Source: Paramarasmius palmivorus | Lineage: Eukaryota > Basidiomycota > Agaricomycetes > Agaricales > Marasmiaceae | Length of the DNA: 64,000 bases | Direction: 5' to 3' | Assembly (NCBI GenBank): GCA_037176845.1 | Contig: JAYKXP010000015.1 | Location: 248,001 to 312,000, forward strand | In this document: positions 57,166 through 64,000 of the stretch, one piece after another | Numbering within the stretch: the first letter of the stretch is position 1 | Layout: each line of letters starts with the position of its first letter | Program-made: the position numbers and the translations under genes | Notes under the pieces: generated by a model | Told to the model about the DNA's origin: nothing | Seen by the model: the letters and a program-made list of their open reading frames with translations, nothing else | Database searches by the model: none

Positions 57166-57552
57166 GTGGTCACACCCATGTGGCAGGCTCTTAATGACAT
57201 AACAGTTGCACTCCGAGTCCTAGTCAGACTACTCGAGAGCTTGAGAGACAATATTCTGGGGGTGACTTCAAGGAAAAGCTGGATCAATACACAGGTTTGA
57301 TGGGGCAAGATGGATTTATTCCATAGGCGATGTCACTTGCTTTTCCTACACTAGAACACGAGCAGACTATCTCAAACGCTACCGTTCCCGCTCTCGGTTT
57401 CGCTCAATCGTCGGGTATGCTTTAAGTAGCTACATGAAAGACGGATCAAGAATAACACATACGGTAAGAAGACATCGACAAATAGAAGGCTAACTGAATC
57501 TGCTCTACAAAGTCCACATCTCGCCAAGTTGAGATGTACCATCGGTCAGTCT

Positions 57553-60500
57553 TCACCCATCCACTTTGCCCAGTACAATTGCGAACAGCGCATTAAAATG
57601 GACGGTATGATGGATGTTCGTGGAACCTCTGAATCCAGTCAAGGTAAAGACTACGGTGGCCAACGAACCAGTATCCACCTCCGGTCGAGGATAGATAGGA
57701 AGGTTCGTGTAGTCCTCCCAATCAACAGGTCCAAACCTGAATCCTTGTGTACCCAATTTCGTGCGCCCGTCGTAAAGCGGAACTGCATAAAAAAGTATTA
57801 GCTCGGTATAAGAAATACAGAAACACACATACTTCCTTCGTCGAAAGTGCGATATGCAGGTACACCGTGGCGAACTATATTGACATTGGAAACGTCAACA
57901 AGATCCACCTTCTGCGACGAACCGGCCTCCCCGCCATCCGCGTCAGCTTCTTCTTGATCCTTGGAATAGGGTGCTGATGCCAACTTGTCCCCTTCGTTCT
58001 CTGCGTACAGGAAGGATTAGCGGAACGGAACATTCAACAAAGAAACACCCACGCCGAGGAATCCAACCGTCTCTTTTGGTCTGGAAGACAAGTGCACTCC
58101 GTCGCCCAGGAGCATGCAATAGATCATCGTTGAAATAAGTGCCCACGTTACTTTGAAATATGATCCAGTCATTTTCCAAAGGGCGGATATGAAGCTGTTT
58201 CACGTAACTTTGACCCACTTCCCTGCCTTGGGCGACGAAGCTCTGCGAACAGACCCCAGTAAGTACAAAGGCAGCATTTCTGTTACCCTCGCCACGAGGC
58301 AACCGCAAGCACTCCCAATTACGAGCAAAAGCTGCAAGAGGAACTCTGACAGGATTCCTAATATCCTTGTATTCGATAAACGAAACAGATCGAACGAGTT
58401 TGCTGTAGATGCAACCTCAGGTTGAAAACACATTTGAAATTACAAACATGCGGCTTACCTTCTAACCCGAGGGTTGATGGTCTCCAAAAGGCCGCCGTAC
58501 GAGATCGGTGTGAAGTCATCGAACGCGGTATCCGAGTTGACATTAGGATACCCGACGAACTTCGAGCGCCGCAGCCTTGTCGAAACTTGAGTCAAAAGCA
58601 AAAACCGGGACAACAGACATACTTGTCTATCCAGGGTAAGGTTTCATACAACCCTACTAATTCAGGATGTATCCTCTTCACGTCCAGCAAGGGATCCTTG
58701 GGATCAGCAGCGCCTGCATCAGAATCCAGGTCCGAATCGTCGTAATCTTCCTCCTCTGGCAAAGCAACAGCATTCGAAAATACCGACGCAACCCTATGCA
58801 AACAATAAGACGAGGAAAGAACAACCAGCGGAGCACGGATATTTACCCTGGTAAACGCGTTTTGCCACGTCCACGATTATCGGTGTTCGCAGTCTTCCTG
58901 CAGTAGCAATGCTTATCGTCAAAAATAATCAACTGAAAGCGACAGGAAATCATACGCCGTGCCAATGTCCGCTTTAACACGGCTGCGGTCTTTAATGCGA
59001 GACGGTGAGCTACAGAGTCATAAGTAAGACATGTCTAAACACCACGATAAACACGTACTGAGCCGACCCATTATCAAGGTCAATGTCACCCGATTGAGAC
59101 GAAGGAACGTTCACGACTGCCTGGCCAACAGACTTGCCCTTTTCAATCTTGCCGCCGGAATGGACATTCGTTGCCCTGAAAACAGAACACAACTTAGACA
59201 TCCAGCCATTCACCACATTGAATCACCTACCCTCGCTTCTTTGTGGACCTTGGCGACGCGGGCTCGTCCTCCACGCGGCTTTTGTGTGGTGGACTAAGCA
59301 ATTAAACCTAGTATAAGGTTGCCATGCGAAAATCGAGCGCAAGCACACACACCCTGCAGCTTCTTTGTTTTTGATGGAGATAGAAGGGGAGACGCCTCGC
59401 CCAACACCACTATGAAGACTATGACGCAGGATAAACTGAATAAAAATACAGATACCGACCTCTCAGACACAATCCTGCGTGCCAGGACGGTTGTCGGCGA
59501 CGGCAGTTCATCTTCGGTATCGGTGAGAGGACTACATAGAAGTTAGCACGGAACTAGTGGATCATATCGCAAGCAACGTACCTAAGCTCGTCTCTGTGGT
59601 TTCGAAGAGTCAATACGGACACACCAGAAACACAGTCAAGACTCACCCCATACCCAGCTGAACTGATTCTGGAGAGGCCGCTTCACCACCAAGGGATTTC
59701 CTCGGGGAACTCGGCTTCTTCCCTTTCCCTTTGCCATTCCCGCTTGTACGTTTGACAACAGGCTGAAAAACCTCACCCGAATCCCTTCTACGAAGTCAGA
59801 TATAAGAACAAAGGAAGCAGGGAATTTGTCTTACTCGACTGACTGGGAATCATCTTCATCTGGGTCAATTTGATCGAGCCTAAAATGCGAGAGTAAGACA
59901 CACTTCAACACCAGCAAGAAATAACGGCATGGACAGACCTTTTCAATAATATCGAGGAACCGTCTTCTGCAGTTGGAGCCCTAGCATTAGCCTTACGCCT
60001 GCAATTCAACATAAGCAATCTCCAAAAGACGAAAAACGATAGACCACCAACAATCGACTGCTTGTCCTTCGCGGAGTCTCCGTGGACGTAGAGCGCTTAT
60101 TAAAGGTTTCCTCTAACCTGTGAGTATCAGGTGACAATCAATGTCGACGACACAATTTAGAGGAGAAAAGGGATATTAAACGCACGCCAGAGACTTGCGA
60201 GGAGACAAAGTAAGGTCCTTCATTTGGATCTTAGATGGCGAGCTGTTGATGGGCACAAACCATATTTAAAGCGACAACTCGACCATACACAGATAGAAGC
60301 TCAACTTGTCTTCGGTCTCGGTCTTCCGCTTGTTCTTCTTGTCGACCACAAGGTACGGCCTGTGGGTTGGTCTGTCAGCGAAGCTCTCGGTATATCCAAT
60401 ATACAACGTACTCCGTAGAAGCAACTGACAGCCCCGTATCCGATAGCATCTCTTCATCTTCAACTTCGCTCGAAGGGACCAATTCGTTCCTAAGCTCGGA

Positions 60501-61195
60501 TGTCAACTGAATACCCCGCAATACATCAAAGATAAAGAAAACGCCTACTTTGCACTTGAAGGAGAGACGTCATGCTTGCGCCGACCTGCACTTGCTCGAG
60601 ATTGCCTATCGAAACAGCGAGTCGTACCCTTCAACGTAACGAATCAAGGCCATAAATACCTGGGTCGGTTGTCTCGGACATTGACAGTCACCTCTCTGCA
60701 AACAGATCAGAAGACAGATCACACCAAAGAAGAATACATACTCGTCCGATTCTATGGTCCCGAATGCACGAGCATGCCCTTTACCTTCTCGAGGTCCAGC
60801 GGACCGCCTGTCAAGCAACTGTCTGTTAGAACTACAGAAATAGAGAAGGGTACAACAAAGAGAAGGAACCGACGCCACGGAAACCATTGACGAATCACTG
60901 TCTTCATCATCTTGAATAATTACTACTTTCTGGCTGGACCTACAAATCACTCAACAGGTATGCCCAAAGAAAGAGCAAGGTGATCCATACCTAGAGCCAC
61001 CTCCAGATTTCTTCCCGGTACCAGGTCCGTCGCTGGATCCAGTTGAACTGCAGTCAGCAAATTCTGCGATCAAACCAAAATTCGTGTCAACATTGGTATC
61101 AAGGCGTACATTTCCTTGGGGCTGACAAGAGAAAACGTTAGAGCCAGTCTTCCCTCATAGCAGTAGACGTACCTTGGTTTCTTCCCAGCACGCAT
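57553..61195 (-). CDS. Hypothetical disordered protein with many short exons
   Basis: Unrecognised. It begins MRAGKKPR (ATG 61195, after a likely 5' UTR intron) and proceeds through about twenty short exons. Most encode charged or Ser-rich disordered sequence: GPGTGKKSGGGSR, VVIIQDDEDSDSSMVSVASV, SRASAGRRKHDVSPSSAK, SSEVEDEEMLSDTGLSVAST, KGKGKKPSSPRKSLGGEAAS, LPEEEDYDDSDLDSDAG. The C-terminal third is ordered: DPLLDVKRIHPELVGLYETL, FVLTGVCSQSFVAQGREVGQ, WIIFQSNVGTYFNDDLLHAP, GFRFGPVDWEDYTNLPIYPR and VDTGSLATVVFTLTGF, ending at 57553. The charged, phosphorylatable style suggests a nuclear protein, but that is inference. Exon borders are approximate. Confidence 0.5.
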
Positions 61196-61667
61196 GTCGA
61201 GGATGGAATCGGGGTGAGTTTTATCGCTGTAGGAAAAACTTCGCAATTCAATAGAATGTGAGAAGAAGTGACCAAGGTACTTACCATCCTTATATATAGT
61301 CCTCCGCCTTCGACGCTAGCCACATGGCGACATGGACCCATAGAGCATTATAGAGGTTGGATCCACAGCAACCAGAACGAGGGAAAGAAGCATGCCAATC
61401 CACGAGGAATGACGACAGTTTACGTATGTTTGTCAAAGACCACGCGACAACAAATCAAGCCAACCTTGATCCAGCTTCATCATTTTTATCGCATCCACGC
61501 TAAACAGGAGTATCGAACACCTGCTCTCACATGGACTCAAAGAGGCTTATGCAACAATTTACGGCGATTCACCCTCTGTGACACGATCCGTGCTTCAACA
61601 AGTGGCAAATTCCAGTCTTGCTCGACCATGAGGTCTACATGTCGAATCGGAGCTACAACTCGATCTC
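61196..61667. other. Divergent region between two genes
   Basis: Contains a TATATATAAG element on the minus strand (about 61290-61299) followed by a GTAAGT donor, consistent with a promoter and 5' UTR intron for the gene at 61195. On the plus strand, an open reading in the frame of the next gene is broken by TGA at 61629. Confidence 0.4.
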
Positions 61668-62935
61668 TTGATCATGAACAGACCAGGCACGGCTACTGTA
61701 AAACAAATCAAACTACTTAAATACAGCCATCTCATGCACGAAAATCCGGACAATGTTAGGCCACACCTACCCGTATCACGATGCTGGTCAGCAATTCAAA
61801 CCTTCCTGTCTAACTCGCGGTTAAACGATTCTACAGCTCAACGTCTGGAGCAACTGGCTTCAGATAGACTATCATCAGGGTATATATCGAATCCTCTTTC
61901 GCAATACGCGGATGTAGGTGTTCCATTAAACTTCTGCTGACGCTCCGACAACAACTAACCCAACCGTAGAACCCGCTGGATGATTCTGTTGTACTGACGA
62001 CAGCAAACATGGGCGACGGTCATACTTGGCACCTTACCGACACGCCTCCCAATGGACAGCCGGCTGAAGAGATCGTTTTCACCTTGCAAGGAATCATCAT
62101 GCAGTGTGACTTGCCACCTGTCATTCGTCCGTATGGAAGGCAAGTTCCCTATTCAGTTATCACCTTCATCCACTAAAGACAGACAGATTCGTTTCCGCTA
62201 AGCATGTACAACAGCGATTACTTCTCACTGGCTTAAATACGTCCACATTCACGAATGCATTGCATGGACTGGCCCGGGTCGATAGTATGCTTCGACAAGC
62301 ACTCAGGGAAGAGTCACCGAGAGCAATAGCGAGTACAACGGACGGATACACTACGCTTGACCTGTCAAACCGCTATTTTACCAGCAAGAGGTTTGCAAAC
62401 GAAGAGCACCATGTTGGGTTTCCGAACGACGTGGATCCGAAAGGTGTCTTAGCCAACCTAAGAGGAGAAGCTTTTGTACACACCACGGACAACGTGGTCG
62501 AGTATTACCAACGTCAAACAAATGAGCTCGGACAAAAGTATGTTCACGTCCCATGCTTATAGCTTCCCCTGATCGTTTTGGATTAGGTTCAAGAAAATCC
62601 AGCCATCACTCATCCACAAGGGCGACATAGTCGAAGTACAATTCACAGCCAGCCTTGTTGAACATGCAGCAGGTAAAGGAAGGCATACCAACGTTCAACA
62701 TATCACGAAGTTAGTCCTGCGGTCCATTACTCTATTGGACGGCTCGTTTTCAGAGGCACGCTTTTCATTCTCGTTTAAGCGCTCGCGGACTAACTCTCCT
62801 TTTCAGTCGATTAGATTGGCTGACAGCATATCCAGTGAACGCCGAGCTATCAAACGCAAGGTAGGGTACACTGAAGAGGAAACTCGCGAAGCTGAAGATA
62901 GGATTAAACGAATGGCCATAGACAGAGAAACATGA
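61668..62935 (+). CDS. Mushroom-specific hypothetical protein, possibly 5'-truncated
   Basis: Member of an expanded Agaricomycete family of unknown function, recognised by the C-terminal block KKIQPSLIHKGDIVEVQFTA followed by TKLVLRSITLLDGSFSE. Upstream are exons IKLLKYSHLMHENPDNVRPH, TANMGDGHTWHLTDTPPNGQ and RLLLTGLNTSTFTNALHGLA followed by VVEYYQRQTNELGQK. Introns join in phase at GAT|AAC, at AA|G before FKK, and probably at CAA|ACA (about 35 nt, weak GTTCCC donor). A basic tail ends RIKRMAIDRET. In the same frame upstream, EAYATIYGDSPSVTRSVLQQ would extend the protein, but a TGA at 61629 blocks it. Either the start is ATG 61668 or the copy is a pseudogene. Related genes often lie near transposons in mushroom genomes. 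Confidence 0.6.
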
Positions 62936-63084
62936 GCGCTCTATAGACCATAGGTAGCTTTTTACATGGTAATATCAGAACTGCTCTAAAGAAAGTGTAC
63001 TATTCACACCCCGAAGGACAGGCTATAAGGTAACAGTACGGTCAATTACAAGATGCTACTGAACAGACCGAACTATGAGCGCGA

Positions 63085-64000
63085 CTAAAAACTTCCTTCC
63101 GCCGGGTGATTCGCTTCATCGCCGGCTGATGGATCAATCCATTTCCACTGTACTTTCTCGTTGGATTTCCTTCCAGAGAGCCGCAGGAAGTCATAAAACA
63201 GATGAATATAACTGTCGAAAGAAACCGTCAGGGACAAGTGGAAAAGCGTTGCAAGATCGTCATACTGGACAACATTCAAAGCACTGCTCCAACCATCGAC
63301 TGTCGACAAGTCGTCCTTATTATCAAAGTCCACCAATACAGAACCTTTCCATTGTCTGTTAAAACCTGATCCAACTGCCTGCAAGGATCCGGTAATGAAG
63401 TCGTTCACAGGCGACCGATTTTTACTTCCTTGTTCCACGTAAACCATCAGAAAGTTCTGGAGTTGTGCCGTGGCGATGTATACTCTACGCTGAATGTTTT
63501 TGCCCTTTTGCCCGTTCTTGCCTCGAGAAAAGACAGGCACAAAAGCAGAATAATCTTGCTCCAGCAAAGCGAGGCGTGATACCGAGACCAAGAACGGAGC
63601 ACCTCTCACAGGAAAGTACAATAACCTCTGCAAAGGGCGTGATAAGGCCGACTTGTGCAGAAAGAACGACTATCGACACACCTTCGATCCTGCTGTGTCA
63701 GACACGAATCGATCCCCAAATTCCTCGTACCAACTCTCGCTTATTTTTTCTGCATCTTCGAGTGGCTGGCAGGACTGAATATTGAGTAAAGATGAAGAGA
63801 TAGAAAATATCGACATACCATTGCAAGGAAAACACGATCTATCCGAATAGTAAGAAGGATACCAACAACTTCCTTCTTCCCTTCTTTTCTGACGCAGCAG
63901 GAATCGCATAACCCGTGTCGCACGGGGGTCAGCAAAGCAATATCCATTGAACACCCTGAATGGTAAAGAACACGGAAGCCTCGGAACCTCAACTCCATAG
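63085..64000 (-). CDS. Hypothetical protein (partial at right edge)
   Basis: Unrecognised. Reading from the right edge: an exon LLTPVRHGLCDSCCVRKEGK followed by VVGILLTIRIDRVFLAM, a GTATGT intron joined in phase 0 to PLEDAEKISESWYEEFGDRF, a GTGTGT intron, then a long exon RLLYFPVRGAPFLVSVSRLA, KGKNIQRRVYIATAQLQNFL and SYIHLFYDFLRLSGRKSNEK ending GDEANHPAEGSF at 63085. It is basic and globular in appearance. It may start near ATG 63998 or outside the window. It faces the plus-strand gene tail to tail. Confidence 0.6.

Overview
The window is nuclear DNA of a filamentous basidiomycete, most likely an Agaricomycete. Nearly every recognisable gene is cut by several introns of about 50-60 nt with GT..AG ends. 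Several protein types are characteristic of that class: a TKL kinase behind a four-helix MLKL-like domain, a large mushroom-specific family resembling Fe(II)/2-oxoglutarate dioxygenases, and a Helitron whose Rep/helicase carries a C-terminal cysteine-protease domain. No bacterial operons, CRISPR arrays or rRNA genes were seen. All exon joins were read by eye from splice sites and reading phase.

Left part (1-18.4 kb). The window opens inside a cysteinyl-tRNA synthetase gene on + (1-2684). It converges on an MFS sugar/quinate-type transporter on - (2917-5198). A Ser-rich protein of unknown function follows on - (6095-7317). Then comes about 6.7 kb of gene-poor DNA. Between about 8.4 and 10.3 kb this holds many diverged copies of a short Gly/Asn/Thr peptide motif and may be a fast-evolving or decayed split gene. 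An amino-acid permease on - (14044-16770) ends this part.

Middle part (18.4-42.7 kb). This is the most gene-dense host section: autophagy protease Atg4 (-), a secreted RNase T1-type ribonuclease (+), the MLKL-like/TKL kinase (-), an aldehyde dehydrogenase with micro-exons (+), a flavin monooxygenase with a signal peptide (+), two unknown proteins (-), a possible tRNA-derived element, and the dioxygenase-like lineage-specific gene (-). Clear TATA boxes 35-75 nt upstream of the start codons support several of these models.

Right part (42.7-64 kb). A Helitron-type mobile element (2641-codon open frame, 43367-51292) has visibly AT-rich coding sequence unlike its flanks. Beyond it is a run of genes without recognised function on - (51834-61195), rich in short exons. 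A + strand gene of a mushroom-specific family follows (61668-62935), with an in-frame TGA just upstream. A partial - strand gene runs off the right edge.

The genes do not form one pathway. They are a mix of housekeeping functions (translation, autophagy), nutrient uptake, secreted or oxidative enzymes, a possible cell-death kinase and transposon-associated DNA. The observations most worth following are the MLKL-like kinase, the Helitron with its protease domain and composite N-terminus, the Gly/Asn repeat region, and the micro-exons of the aldehyde dehydrogenase.
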